Shown in pieces: positions 42,259 through 51,682 of a stretch of 64,000 nucleotides of DNA. The notes below the pieces were generated by a model that saw only the letters and a list, made by a program, of their open reading frames with translations, was not told where the DNA came from and searched no databases. The position numbers and the translations under genes are program-made. The stretch comes from an uncultured Lachnospiraceae bacterium (GTDB lineage: Bacteria > Bacillota > Clostridia > Lachnospirales > Lachnospiraceae): positions 48,285 to 112,284 of the forward strand of contig CALWPY010000007.1 of NCBI GenBank assembly GCA_944383545.1, given 5' to 3'. Numbering within the stretch: position 1 is the first letter of the stretch; every line of letters starts with the position of its first letter.

Positions 42259-44460
42259 TTAAATCTTCTTTTTAAATACAGATATGGATAACGGAGGAAC
42301 GGTTATAGTGATATATTGTTCTCTTCCGTCACACTCACCCTTTTTAGTCTGTTTAATTCCTCTGTTATTTTTTCCTCCTCCGCCGTACTTTCCGGCATCA
42401 CTTGAGAAAATTTCCTGCCACTTTCCTGCTGAAGGCGCTGCAAGCTTATACTGTTTATGAATTACAGGTGTAAAGTTGCAGATTATAAGAAGCGTGTCCT
42501 CTTCATCACTGCCGTTTCTCACAAAGGATAAGATACTGTCATTTGCTGCATTTGCATTTATCCATTCAAAGCCTTCCGGCTGTGAATCAAGCTCATAAAG
42601 TGCAGGCTCGGATTCATAAAGCTTATTTAAGCTCTTAACATATGCCTGCATATATTTATGTGCATCAAATTCAAAGAGTGACCAGTCCAGTTCATGTGAC
42701 TCATTAAATTCCGAAAACTGTGCGAACTCCTGTCCCATAAAGAGAAGTTTCTTACCGGGATGAGTCATCATATAACCATAGGCTGCCCTTAAGTTAGAGA
42801 ACTTATCCTCATAGCCTCCCGGCATTTTTTCAATCATTGAGCCCTTTTCATGTACCACCTCATCATGTGAAAGTACCAGTATGAAGTTTTCGCTGTATGC
42901 ATAAACCATACTGAATGTAAGCTCATTGTGATGATATTTTCTGTAAAGCGGGTCGAGCTTCATATATGAAATAAAGTCATTCATCCAGCCCATATTCCAC
43001 TTGTAGTCAAATCCGAGTCCGCCTTCAGATGAACTTCGTGTCATCATAGGCCATGCCGTGGACTCTTCTGCTATCATAATAACACCCTTATGTCTCTCCT
43101 TCATAAGAGTATTTAATTCCTTAATAAAATCTATTGCATCAAGGTTTTCATTTCCGCCGTATTTATTCGGAAGCCATTCGCCATTAGTCCTGCCGTAATC
43201 AAGATACAGCATTGATGCAACCGCATCCATTCTGATTCCGTCAACATGGAATTTTTCTGCCCAGTAAAGAGCATTTGCAACAAGGAAATTTCTAACCTCA
43301 TTTCTTGCGTAATTAAAAATATATGTTCCCCAGTGAGGGTGTTCACCCCTAAGCGGATTTTCATGCTCATAGAGACAAGTACCGTCAAACCTTCCAAGCC
43401 CGTGTGCATCCTTAGGAAAATGCGCAGGCACCCAGTCAATTATTACTCCCAGTCCCTTCTCATGCATATAGTCCACAAAATACATGAAATCTTCAGGCTC
43501 ACCGTATCTTGATGTAGGCGCATAATAACCCGTTACCTGATATCCCCATGAAGGGTCATACGGATGTTCCATAACAGGCATAAGCTCTACATAGTTATAA
43601 CCCATTTCAAGCAGATATTTTGCAAGCTTTTCTGCTATTTCCCTGTAATTATAAAATTCCCTGCCGTCTTCAGGTCTTTTCCATGCACCAAGGTGCACTT
43701 CATAGATATTCATAGGCTCAGACAAAGTATCTTTTTCTTCCCTTGCCTTAATCCATGCTTCATCCTTCCACTTGTAATCAAGCTTTACTATCCTTGACGC
43801 ATTGGCAGGTCTTAATTCACTTGACGTGGCATAGGGGTCACTCTTCATAAAAATTTCGCCTTTTTTGGAGCGTATCTCGTATTTATATATTTCCCCTATA
43901 AAATCGCCGGGAATAAAAAGCTCAAAAATCCCTGAATAGTCAAGCTTTCTCATGGGATGTACCCTGCCGTCCCAGTTATTAAAATTACCTACAACTGAAA
44001 CTCTTTCGGCATTTGGCGCCCATACCGCAAAAAGTACACCATCCACTCCGTCTACGGTCATTGGATGTGCTCCGAGCTTTTCATAAATCTCATAATGAAT
44101 TCCTTCATTAAACTTACTTATGTCAATAGGGTCAATTACAGGCTCAAAAACATATGGGTCAATAAACTCCAGTTCCCGCCCGTCATCAAACTTAGCGGTA
44201 ATTTTATAATCAAAACGGCTCTTGTCCTTTATCATCACTGAAAAAAAGCCTTCTTTTCTTTCAGAAACAAGACTGTATTTTTTTCCGTCTGATAAATCCA
44301 CGGCCTTTACTACTTTTGCGTCAGGAAGATACACATTTATATAGACATCATCTATACATTCATGCATTCCTAAAATATGATGTGGGTTGTCATGCATGGC
44401 ATTTGCCAGAGCCTCAACCTCCATCCAGTTTATTGCAAATACTTCTTTTCTTCTAGTCAT
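42259..44460 (-). CDS. glgB: 1,4-alpha-glucan branching enzyme
   Basis: It introduces alpha-1,6 branches in glycogen. The 733 residues, near the family norm, include an N-terminal carbohydrate-binding module (~20-115), a CBM48 (~125-225, with VDGVLFAVWAPNAERVSVVG), and the GH13 core with YNYVELMPVMEHPYDPSWGY, nucleophile Asp in VDGIRMDAV, general acid Glu in MIAEEST and HDEVVHEK. GAGGTG precedes the ATG. No other glycogen gene is near. Confidence 0.97.
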   Translation of the reverse strand: MTRRKEVFAINWMEVEALANAMHDNPHHILGMHECIDDVYINVYLPDAKVVKAVDLSDGKKYSLVSERKEGFFSVMIKDKSRFDYKITAKFDDGRELEFIDPYVFEPVIDPIDISKFNEGIHYEIYEKLGAHPMTVDGVDGVLFAVWAPNAERVSVVGNFNNWDGRVHPMRKLDYSGIFELFIPGDFIGEIYKYEIRSKKGEIFMKSDPYATSSELRPANASRIVKLDYKWKDEAWIKAREEKDTLSEPMNIYEVHLGAWKRPEDGREFYNYREIAEKLAKYLLEMGYNYVELMPVMEHPYDPSWGYQVTGYYAPTSRYGEPEDFMYFVDYMHEKGLGVIIDWVPAHFPKDAHGLGRFDGTCLYEHENPLRGEHPHWGTYIFNYARNEVRNFLVANALYWAEKFHVDGIRMDAVASMLYLDYGRTNGEWLPNKYGGNENLDAIDFIKELNTLMKERHKGVIMIAEESTAWPMMTRSSSEGGLGFDYKWNMGWMNDFISYMKLDPLYRKYHHNELTFSMVYAYSENFILVLSHDEVVHEKGSMIEKMPGGYEDKFSNLRAAYGYMMTHPGKKLLFMGQEFAQFSEFNESHELDWSLFEFDAHKYMQAYVKSLNKLYESEPALYELDSQPEGFEWINANAANDSILSFVRNGSDEEDTLLIICNFTPVIHKQYKLAAPSAGKWQEIFSSDAGKYGGGGKNNRGIKQTKKGECDGREQYITITVPPLSISVFKKKI

Positions 44461-44497
44461 TACCGCACCTCGTTTGCCTTCTCTATATAATAATTTG

Positions 44498-45733
44498 TCA
44501 GTCCAGCATATGTATAAATATACCGCTCCTTAATTTAGGCTCAAACCATGTTGACTTAGGAGGCATGAGCATGCCTGCATCCGCCACTCCAAAAAGCTCG
44601 GAAATATCAGTCGGATACATGGAAAATGCCACTTTCATATCGGTTTTCACCCTTCTTTCCAGTTCAGAAAGTCCTCTTATACCGCCGACAAAATCAATTC
44701 TTTTATCGGTCTTTGGATTTTCTATTCCCAGAAGCTTAAATAAAATATTATCCTGAAGGATTGAAACATCCAGTCCTTTCACAGGGTCATCGGATTTAAT
44801 ATTATCGTGTGCATAAAGCCTGTACCATTTACCCTCAAGATACATTCCCATGCTTCCTTTTTTTTCAGGCTGATACGGAGTTTCTGAAATCTCTATATCA
44901 AAATCCTCTGAAATCTTTTTCAAAAATTCATCCTCGGTAAAGCCGTTTAAATCCTTTACCACCCTGTTATAAGAAAGAATTTTTAACTGATTGTCAGGAA
45001 AAAGCACTGATAAAAAATAATTGAATTCTTCATCACCCTTATAATCCGGATTTTCATTTCTTCTCTTAATTCCAACCTTTACGGCGGAAGCCGCCCTGTG
45101 ATGTCCGTCGGCTATATATATATCATTCATGGCTTTAAATTCATTCTTAATAATATCTATATCAGAATCCGAATTTATCACCCACACATTATGGCTTATT
45201 CCGTCATCTGAAACAAATGAATATAAAGGAGCATAAGACTTCACCCTGTTTACTATATCATCTATTACATTTCTTGCCCTGTATGCAAGAAAAATAGGTC
45301 CCGTCTGTGCATTACATATATCTACATGATTTATTCTGTCAATTTCCTTATCGGCTCTTGTTTCCTCATGCTTTTTTATGACTCCGTCAATGTAGTCATC
45401 TATTGATGCACATGCAACTATTCCCGTCTGTGAACGTCCATCCATAATAAGCTCGTAAATATAATAAACAGGCTTATCTTCTAAGATGTAGATTCCCTCA
45501 TTTATTCTTTCATTAAGGAGTTCCTTTGCCCTCTGATATACACATGGTGCATAAGTATCCACATTTTTATCAAAGCCTGTCTCTGCCCTGTCTATTGCAA
45601 GGAATGACATAGGCTCCTTTTTTACTTCTATTTCAGCTTCTTCCCTTGTATATACATCATATGGCAGTGCCGCTATACGGCTTACCAGTGAAGGTACGGG
45701 CCTGTATGCCGAAAACGCTTTTATATTAGCCAT
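44498..45733 (-). CDS. DUF1015 family protein
   Basis: This 411-residue cytosolic protein matches DUF1015: IKAFSAYRPVPSLVSRIAAL, PYDVYTREEAE, a central HEETRADKEIDRINHVDICN, IADGHHRAASAV with a His pair, and a C-terminal FSMYPTDISELFGVADAG and MPPKSTWFEPKLRSG. The pattern of His/Arg/Asp residues resembles ParB/HipA-like or phosphotransfer active sites, but the reaction is not established. It is 4 bp after the P-loop kinase gene. Confidence 0.9.
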   Translation of the reverse strand: MANIKAFSAYRPVPSLVSRIAALPYDVYTREEAEIEVKKEPMSFLAIDRAETGFDKNVDTYAPCVYQRAKELLNERINEGIYILEDKPVYYIYELIMDGRSQTGIVACASIDDYIDGVIKKHEETRADKEIDRINHVDICNAQTGPIFLAYRARNVIDDIVNRVKSYAPLYSFVSDDGISHNVWVINSDSDIDIIKNEFKAMNDIYIADGHHRAASAVKVGIKRRNENPDYKGDEEFNYFLSVLFPDNQLKILSYNRVVKDLNGFTEDEFLKKISEDFDIEISETPYQPEKKGSMGMYLEGKWYRLYAHDNIKSDDPVKGLDVSILQDNILFKLLGIENPKTDKRIDFVGGIRGLSELERRVKTDMKVAFSMYPTDISELFGVADAGMLMPPKSTWFEPKLRSGIFIHMLD

Positions 45734-45737
45734 ATAA

Positions 45738-46304
45738 TTATCCTCTGATATATTTTACTGCTGCATCAATAGATTTCTTAAATGATTCATCTGTGGAGTT
45801 ATCAAATACAAAAAGCTCCGGTATGTTGTCAGGCTGATTAAAGTTCTGGGTTGCAATATATTCATCCCAGTTTTCGAGCTTCCATGTATCCCTGTCAGAG
45901 TTTCTCTTAATCATTCTCTGATGTACAACCTCAATGTCTGCATGTACCCATACAACACAAAGCTCAGCACCCTTCTCACGAAGCTTTGCCCTTAAATTAT
46001 CAAGATATTCATTGTCACGGATTTCCTCTGTGAAAGGAGCATTGATAAGTACTGTATCATTATATTCCAGAGCTTCAAAAGCCAGGTCAAGTACACAGTA
46101 ATATTCATAATCCCTTATTTCTCTCTGGAAAAAATCAGAAGACCTGTTATATTCTTCTCCGGCGACTTTAAAAATCTGCTTTGATAATACAATAAGTGTG
46201 TCCTTATCAAGATAAACGCAATTTGTAAGTGCTTTTGCCAGTTTTTTAGATATGAAAGTTTTTCCGCAGGCCGGCGGAGAAGTAACTAATACCAGTTTTT
46301 TCAT
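45738..46304 (-). CDS. P-loop AAA/adenylate-kinase-like protein
   Basis: This 188-residue P-loop protein starts MKKLVLVTSPPACGKTFISK (Walker A SPPACGKT). It has VYLDKDTLIVLSKQIF, a possible substrate-binding DKD, and VHADIEVVHQRMIKRNSDRD with the lid-like Arg cluster found in kinases of the AAA_33 or shikimate/gluconate-kinase group. The substrate is unknown. It heads a unit with DUF1015, glgB and mscS, transcribed from a promoter embedded in the asd terminator. Confidence 0.75.
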   Translation of the reverse strand: MKKLVLVTSPPACGKTFISKKLAKALTNCVYLDKDTLIVLSKQIFKVAGEEYNRSSDFFQREIRDYEYYCVLDLAFEALEYNDTVLINAPFTEEIRDNEYLDNLRAKLREKGAELCVVWVHADIEVVHQRMIKRNSDRDTWKLENWDEYIATQNFNQPDNIPELFVFDNSTDESFKKSIDAAVKYIRG

Positions 46305-46372
46305 AATTTCCTCCTAATTTATGTCAGATTACATATTATTTTAAAGAATTAATCCGATAGATTAACGCTTTA

Positions 46373-46401
46373 ATATTACCACAAAAAGCCCGTCATAACA
46401 A
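46373..46401 (-). promoter_or_regulatory. Promoter embedded in the asd terminator
   Basis: The -35 TTGTTA (46401-46396) and -10 TAATAT (46378-46373) are spaced 17 bp; the -35 lies in the loop and edge of the terminator hairpin. It faces the P-loop kinase gene. Confidence 0.65.
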
Positions 46402-46417
46402 GAGTATGACGGGCTTA
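46382..46417 (-). terminator. Terminator of the ser-asd operon
   Basis: AAGCCCGTCATA and TATGACGGGCTT form a strong stem around a short loop, followed by TTTTTGT on the minus strand, ~40 bp after the asd stop. Confidence 0.9.
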
Positions 46418-46456
46418 AATAACTCATTTTTATAAAATTTTTACAAGGATTTTATA

Positions 46457-47542
46457 TTATTTTTTAACAATATAATCCTTAGCGCAAAGAAGCTCTGCAG
46501 AAAGTATTGCTCCACCTGCCGCACCTCTTACCGTATTATGTGAAAGACCTACAAATTTATAGTCAAAAATACTGTCTTCCCTAAGTCTTCCCATGGAAAT
46601 TCCCATGCCGTTTTCGTAGTCCACGTCAAGTGATACCTGAGGTCTGTTGTCCTCCTCAAGATACTGAATGAACTGCTTTGGAGCACTAGGAAGTTCAAGT
46701 TCCTGTGGAAGTCCCTTAAACTTAGTCCATCTGTCAATTATCTCTTCCTTTGTAGGTTTCTTTCCAAAGTTTACAAATACTGCTGCGGTATGGCCGTCAA
46801 GTACAGGCACTCTTATACACTGGCTTGTAATCTTTGGTCCGTCCTCACATTTAACGATTTCATTTCCTTCTATCTTACCCCAGATTTTTAAAGGCTCCTG
46901 CTCGCTCTTTTCCTCCTCACCACCGATGTAAGGGATTATGTTTCCTACCATCTCAGGCCAGTCCTTAAAGGTTTTTCCTGCACCTGAAATTGCCTGGTAA
47001 GTAGTTACAACAACCTCTTTCGGCTCAAATTCCTTTAAAGCAAAGAGTGCAGGTGCATAGCTCTGAATTGAACAGTTAGGCTTTACTGTTACGAAGCCCT
47101 GCTTTGTACCGAGTCTTTCTCTCTGAGCCTTAATGATTTCATAATGCTCAGGGTTTAATTCAGGCACTACCATAGGAACGTCAGGTGTCCATCTGTGTGC
47201 ACTGTTATTTGAAACTACAGGAGTTTCCGCCTTGGCATAAGCCTCTTCTATTGCCTTTATCTCATCCTTTGACATATCTACTGCACTGAAAACAAAGTCT
47301 ACAGTGGAAGAAACTTCTTCTACTTCATTTACATTATGCACAATAAGATTTTTTACTGCTTCAGGCATAGGAGTTTCCATCTTCCACCTTCCGCCTACAG
47401 CCTCTTCATAGGTCTTTCCGGCACTTCTTGGGCTTGCTGCCACGGTCACTACCTCAAACCAAGGGTGATTTTCAAGCAATGCTATAAATCTCTGTCCAAC
47501 CATTCCGGTTGCTCCGAGAATACCTACTCTATATTTATCCAT
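46457..47542 (-). CDS. asd: Aspartate-semialdehyde dehydrogenase, archaeal/fungal-type
   Basis: It reduces aspartyl phosphate to the semialdehyde with NADPH, feeding lysine, threonine and methionine. The 361 residues begin YRVGILGATGMVGQRFIALL; the catalytic cysteine is in VKPNCSIQSYAPAL, followed by YQAISGAGKTFKDWP. The overall sequence is of the archaeal/yeast type (with VRGAAGGAILSAELL), not the classic short bacterial type. It is 27 bp after serA and closes the serC-serA-asd run. Confidence 0.95.
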   Translation of the reverse strand: MDKYRVGILGATGMVGQRFIALLENHPWFEVVTVAASPRSAGKTYEEAVGGRWKMETPMPEAVKNLIVHNVNEVEEVSSTVDFVFSAVDMSKDEIKAIEEAYAKAETPVVSNNSAHRWTPDVPMVVPELNPEHYEIIKAQRERLGTKQGFVTVKPNCSIQSYAPALFALKEFEPKEVVVTTYQAISGAGKTFKDWPEMVGNIIPYIGGEEEKSEQEPLKIWGKIEGNEIVKCEDGPKITSQCIRVPVLDGHTAAVFVNFGKKPTKEEIIDRWTKFKGLPQELELPSAPKQFIQYLEEDNRPQVSLDVDYENGMGISMGRLREDSIFDYKFVGLSHNTVRGAAGGAILSAELLCAKDYIVKK

Positions 47543-47569
47543 TATATTGTCCTCCTGAAATTAGTCCTA

Positions 47570-48733
47570 TTACTGAATTGCTCTTACTTTAAGTACACCG
47601 TCTATTGCAGAAAGAGCATCAGTCATCTCCTTTGTGGCTTTTTCACTTATATCAAGGATAGTATATGCATAATCTCCCTTTGACTTGCTCACCATGTCAG
47701 ATACGTTTATTCCTTTTTCTGCAAATACACCTGTAAACTGAGTGAGCATGTTAGGAATATTTCTATGGCATACTGTAATTCTTGCGGAAGCAGAGCATTT
47801 TCCGGCATCGCAGGCAGGATAATTAACTGAATTCTTTATATTTCCGTTTTCAATAAAATTCATTATTTCCTTAACAGCCATAACAGCACAATTATCCTCT
47901 GATTCAGCTGTTGAAGCTCCTAAATGAGGAAGTGTGATTACATTTTCTGTTCCTGCTATTTCCGCATTAGGGAAATCTGTTACATATCTTGATACCTTTC
48001 CGCTGGCAAGAGCTTCCTTCATATCGGCATCATTAACAAGTGTATCTCTTGAGAAGTTCATTATCTTTACTCCGTCCTTCATCATTGCAAGAGTTTCTTT
48101 GTTAATCATATATTTAGTTGAATCAAGGAGAGGTACGTGTACGGTAATGTAATCGCACTGCTCATAAATTTCATTTAAATTTGTTATGTGCTTTACTGCT
48201 CTTGAGAGAGACCATGCTCCGTCAACCGATACAAACGGGTCATATCCGTATACTTCCATTCCGAGATTTACGGCTACGTTTGCAACCTTTGCACCTATTG
48301 CTCCCAGACCGATAACTCCGAGCTTCTTGCCCATAATCTCACATCCGGCATACTTTGCCTTCTGTTTTTCAACAGCCTTTGCAATTCCCTCATCAGAAGC
48401 ATTTTCCTTTACCCAGTTATATCCTGCAATCAAATCTCTGGATGCAAGAAGAAGACCTGCAATAACTATTTCCTTAACTCCGTTTGCATTTGCACCAGGG
48501 GTATTAAATACAACTATTCCCTTTTCAGCACATTTATCAAGAGGAATATTATTTACTCCCGCCCCTGCTCTTGCAACTGCAAGAAGATTATCTGAAAGCT
48601 CTAAATCATGCATTGCCGCACTTCTTACAAGCACTGCCTCTGCCTCATTAAAATCATCGGTTACTTCATATGAATCTGAAAGCAAATCCATACCGCATGA
48701 AGCGATAGGGTTTAAGCACTTAACTTTTACCAT
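47570..48733 (-). CDS. serA: D-3-phosphoglycerate dehydrogenase
   Basis: First step of serine synthesis from 3-phosphoglycerate with NAD. This 387-residue short form has the NAD-binding motif GKKLGVIGLGAIGAKVANVA, LLDSTKYMINKETLAMMK, and the catalytic His in ITLPHLGASTAES. It ends in an ACT domain (~310-387: NIPNMLTQFTGVFAEKGINV), which in the family gives serine feedback. ATG 48733 has GGAG at 7 nt; a GTG three bases upstream is rejected. It lies 26 bp after serC. Confidence 0.97.
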   Translation of the reverse strand: MVKVKCLNPIASCGMDLLSDSYEVTDDFNEAEAVLVRSAAMHDLELSDNLLAVARAGAGVNNIPLDKCAEKGIVVFNTPGANANGVKEIVIAGLLLASRDLIAGYNWVKENASDEGIAKAVEKQKAKYAGCEIMGKKLGVIGLGAIGAKVANVAVNLGMEVYGYDPFVSVDGAWSLSRAVKHITNLNEIYEQCDYITVHVPLLDSTKYMINKETLAMMKDGVKIMNFSRDTLVNDADMKEALASGKVSRYVTDFPNAEIAGTENVITLPHLGASTAESEDNCAVMAVKEIMNFIENGNIKNSVNYPACDAGKCSASARITVCHRNIPNMLTQFTGVFAEKGINVSDMVSKSKGDYAYTILDISEKATKEMTDALSAIDGVLKVRAIQ

Positions 48734-48759
48734 CACTATTCTCCTTTTAAAATCTTTCT

Positions 48760-49842
48760 TTATTTATTTTCTTCCTCAAATTTCTTCATAAATTCCACAA
48801 GCTTTTCAACACCTTCTATAGGCATTGCATTGTAGATGCTTGCACGCATACCGCCTACTGTTCTGTGTCCCTTAAGGTTTACAAAGCCTGCTGCCGTTGC
48901 TTCTTTTACAAACTTTGCATCCAGCTCTTCATTTCCCGTAACAAATGGTACATTCATGAGAGAACGGTCTTCTTTAACTACAGTTCCCTTAAACATCTCT
49001 GAAGAGTCGAGGAAATCATAAAGAATTGCAGCCTTTTTCTCATTATGTATCTTCATTGCGGAAAGTCCGCCCATAGCCTTAACCCACTTAAATACAAGTC
49101 CGCAGATATAAATTCCGTAGCATGGAGGTGTATTGTAAAGAGAGTCATTGTCTGCCTGTGTCTTATACTTAAGCATGGTTGGTGTAAACGGCATTACATC
49201 ATCTCTGATTAAATCCTCTCTTATTATTACAACTACTACTCCGGCAGGTCCCACATTTTTCTGAACACCGAAGTAAATAAGACCGTAGTCACTTACATTT
49301 ACAGGCTGTGACAGTATGTCTGAAGACATATCCGCAACAAGTATTTTGCCCTTTGTATTTGGAAGTTTCTTAAATGTAGTTCCGTATATTGTATTATTAT
49401 GACAGATATATACATAGTCTGCATCTTCATCAATAGGAAGATCAGAACAGTCAGGTATGTATGAGAAAGTTTTGTCTGCTGAAGAAGCAATGGCATTTAC
49501 CTTACCATATTTCTTAGCTTCCTCATAAGCCTTCTTAGCCCACTGTCCTGTTATAATGTAATCGGCAACTCCGTTCTTCATAAGATTCATAGGTATGGCT
49601 GCAAACTGCTGTGATGCTCCGCCCTGAAGGAAAAGCACCTTGTAATTATCAGGTATCTCCATAAGGTCCCTTAAATCCTGCTCAGCTTCCTTGATAATAT
49701 TATCAAAAACTTTAGAGCGGTGGCTCATCTCCATAACGCTCATTCCTGAGCCCTTGTAATCCAGCATTTCTTCTGCTGCCTGCTTCAGCACAACTTCTGG
49801 TAAAACCGAAGGTCCTGCCGAAAAATTATAAACTCTTGCCAT
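48760..49842 (-). CDS. serC: Phosphoserine aminotransferase
   Basis: This PLP enzyme transaminates 3-phosphohydroxypyruvate with glutamate, the step after SerA. Its 360 residues start ARVYNFSAGPSVLPEVVLKQ and contain FLQGGASQQFAAIPMNL, the PLP Lys region YFGVQKNVGPAGVVVVIIRE and GMRASIYNAMPIEGVE at the end. GGAGGATAAAAA precedes the ATG. No serB is seen nearby. Confidence 0.98.
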   Translation of the reverse strand: MARVYNFSAGPSVLPEVVLKQAAEEMLDYKGSGMSVMEMSHRSKVFDNIIKEAEQDLRDLMEIPDNYKVLFLQGGASQQFAAIPMNLMKNGVADYIITGQWAKKAYEEAKKYGKVNAIASSADKTFSYIPDCSDLPIDEDADYVYICHNNTIYGTTFKKLPNTKGKILVADMSSDILSQPVNVSDYGLIYFGVQKNVGPAGVVVVIIREDLIRDDVMPFTPTMLKYKTQADNDSLYNTPPCYGIYICGLVFKWVKAMGGLSAMKIHNEKKAAILYDFLDSSEMFKGTVVKEDRSLMNVPFVTGNEELDAKFVKEATAAGFVNLKGHRTVGGMRASIYNAMPIEGVEKLVEFMKKFEEENK

Positions 49843-49907
49843 TTTTTTATCCTCCTATTATATGCATATATACACATATTTAAATTATTTACATATCAAC
49901 TTAACGC

Positions 49908-51596
49908 TTACTTATTGTCCTTGTCAAGGTCTTCCTGCTCAAAACATGTCTCGATAGGTGCTCCCGGTGCAACCATAGGCCAAACCTTTTCATCCTCGTT
50001 AATAATGCAGTCAATCACAACAGGTCCGTCTGCAGTAACTGCTTCCTTTAAGGCACTTTCAAACTCCTCAAGCGTTCTTACGGTTATTCCCTTTGCTCCA
50101 AGCGCATCTGCAACCTTAGCAAAATCAGCCTTGTCATTTAATATTGTATTTGAATATCTCTTTCCATAGAAAAGTGTCTGCCACTGTCTAACCATTCCAA
50201 GAACATGGTTATTTATAACTACGTCTATTACAGGAATGTTGTATCTTGCCGCTGTTGCAAGCTCATTCATGTTCATTCTGAAGCAGCCGTCACCTGCAAT
50301 ATTTATTACAGTACTGTCAGGCTTTCCAACCTTGGCACCGATTGATGCTCCAAGTCCGTAACCCATTGTTCCAAGTCCGCCTGAAGAGATAAATTTTCTA
50401 GGCTCATCATATTTGTAATACTGTGCAGCCCACATCTGATGCTGTCCTACGTCTGTAGTAATTATCGCCTTTCCCTCTGTAATCTCATAAATCTTATTTA
50501 TGATTGCCGGTCCTGTCATATGCTCTAAATCATAGTGGTAAGGATATTTTTGTTTAAGTTCTTCTATCTCAGCTCTCCACTCAGGTCTTTCTGCAGCCTT
50601 TACCCTCGTTGCAAGCTGCTTTAAGATTTCCTTAGCATCTCCTACTATGCTTGCGTCTACCTCTACGTTTTTATTTATCTCTGCCTCATCTACATCTATC
50701 TGTACAATCTTTGCATTAACGGCAAATTTATCGGCATTACCTGTCACTCTGTCAGAAAATCTTGCGCCTACAACCACGAGAAGGTCTGCCTTTGTTACAC
50801 CATAGTTTGATACCTTTGTTCCGTGCATACCGAGCATTCCCGTATATCTCTCACTGTTTCCGTCGAAAGCGCCCTTTCCCATAAGAGTATCACATACAGG
50901 TGCATCAATCTTTTCAACAAATTTCTTTAACTCCTGTGAAGCACCTGAAATGGTAACACCACCGCCTACAAGTACATAAGGTCTCTTTGATTTTTCAATG
51001 AGTGCAATGGCTCTGTCCAAATCTTCATCTTTAATTGTTTCTGTCTTTTTCTTGATTGGCTCAGGTGCCTTTGTCTCATAATCCGCTACACTTGCAGTTA
51101 CGTCCTTTGTAACGTCCACAAGTACAGGCCCTGGTCTTCCGGTCTGGGCAATCTTAAATGCCCTTCTTATGGTGTTTGCAAGCTCATGCACATTCTTTAC
51201 TATAAAGCTGTGCTTTGTAATCGGCATTACCACACCTGCTATATCAATCTCCTGAAAGCTGTCCTTTCCTAAGAGATTAACCCCTACGTTTGCAGTAATT
51301 GCAACCAAAGGAATGGAATCCATATATGCCGTTGCAATACCTGTAACCAGATTTGTCGCTCCCGGTCCTGAAGTTGCCATACATACACCTACTTTTCCGG
51401 TAGCTCTTGCATATCCGTCAGCGGCATGTGCAGCTCCCTGCTCATGTGACGTAAGTATATGCGTAATTTCATCACTGTGCTTATACAGTTCATCATATAC
51501 ATTAAGTATAGTTCCTCCCGGATATCCGAATACTGTATCAACACCCTGCTCTTTTAAACATTCAATAATTATTTCCGCGCCGGTTAACTGTTTCAT
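49908..51596 (-). CDS. ilvB: Acetolactate synthase large subunit
   Basis: This TPP enzyme makes 2-acetolactate or 2-aceto-2-hydroxybutyrate for branched-chain amino acids. The 562 residues have TPP-site GYPGGTILNVYDELY and TSHEQGAAHAADGYARATG, the central FAD-like domain, and the TPP-Mg motif GDGCFRMNMNEL. No small regulatory subunit (ilvN) is seen near. It has its own promoter at 51644-51672. Confidence 0.97.
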   Translation of the reverse strand: MKQLTGAEIIIECLKEQGVDTVFGYPGGTILNVYDELYKHSDEITHILTSHEQGAAHAADGYARATGKVGVCMATSGPGATNLVTGIATAYMDSIPLVAITANVGVNLLGKDSFQEIDIAGVVMPITKHSFIVKNVHELANTIRRAFKIAQTGRPGPVLVDVTKDVTASVADYETKAPEPIKKKTETIKDEDLDRAIALIEKSKRPYVLVGGGVTISGASQELKKFVEKIDAPVCDTLMGKGAFDGNSERYTGMLGMHGTKVSNYGVTKADLLVVVGARFSDRVTGNADKFAVNAKIVQIDVDEAEINKNVEVDASIVGDAKEILKQLATRVKAAERPEWRAEIEELKQKYPYHYDLEHMTGPAIINKIYEITEGKAIITTDVGQHQMWAAQYYKYDEPRKFISSGGLGTMGYGLGASIGAKVGKPDSTVINIAGDGCFRMNMNELATAARYNIPVIDVVINNHVLGMVRQWQTLFYGKRYSNTILNDKADFAKVADALGAKGITVRTLEEFESALKEAVTADGPVVIDCIINEDEKVWPMVAPGAPIETCFEQEDLDKDNK

Positions 51597-51643
51597 TTTA
51601 TCTCTCCTAACTTACCGTGAAGTAAAATACACAATTAAGCTAT

Positions 51644-51672
51644 ATTATAAATAGCTATTAACATAAAATCAA
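51644..51672 (-). promoter_or_regulatory. ilvB promoter
   Basis: The -35 TTGATT (51672-51667) and -10 TATAAT (51649-51644) are spaced 17 bp. It starts 11 bp after the ilvD stop. No T-box or leader peptide follows. Confidence 0.75.
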
Positions 51673-51682
51673 CCATAATAAT

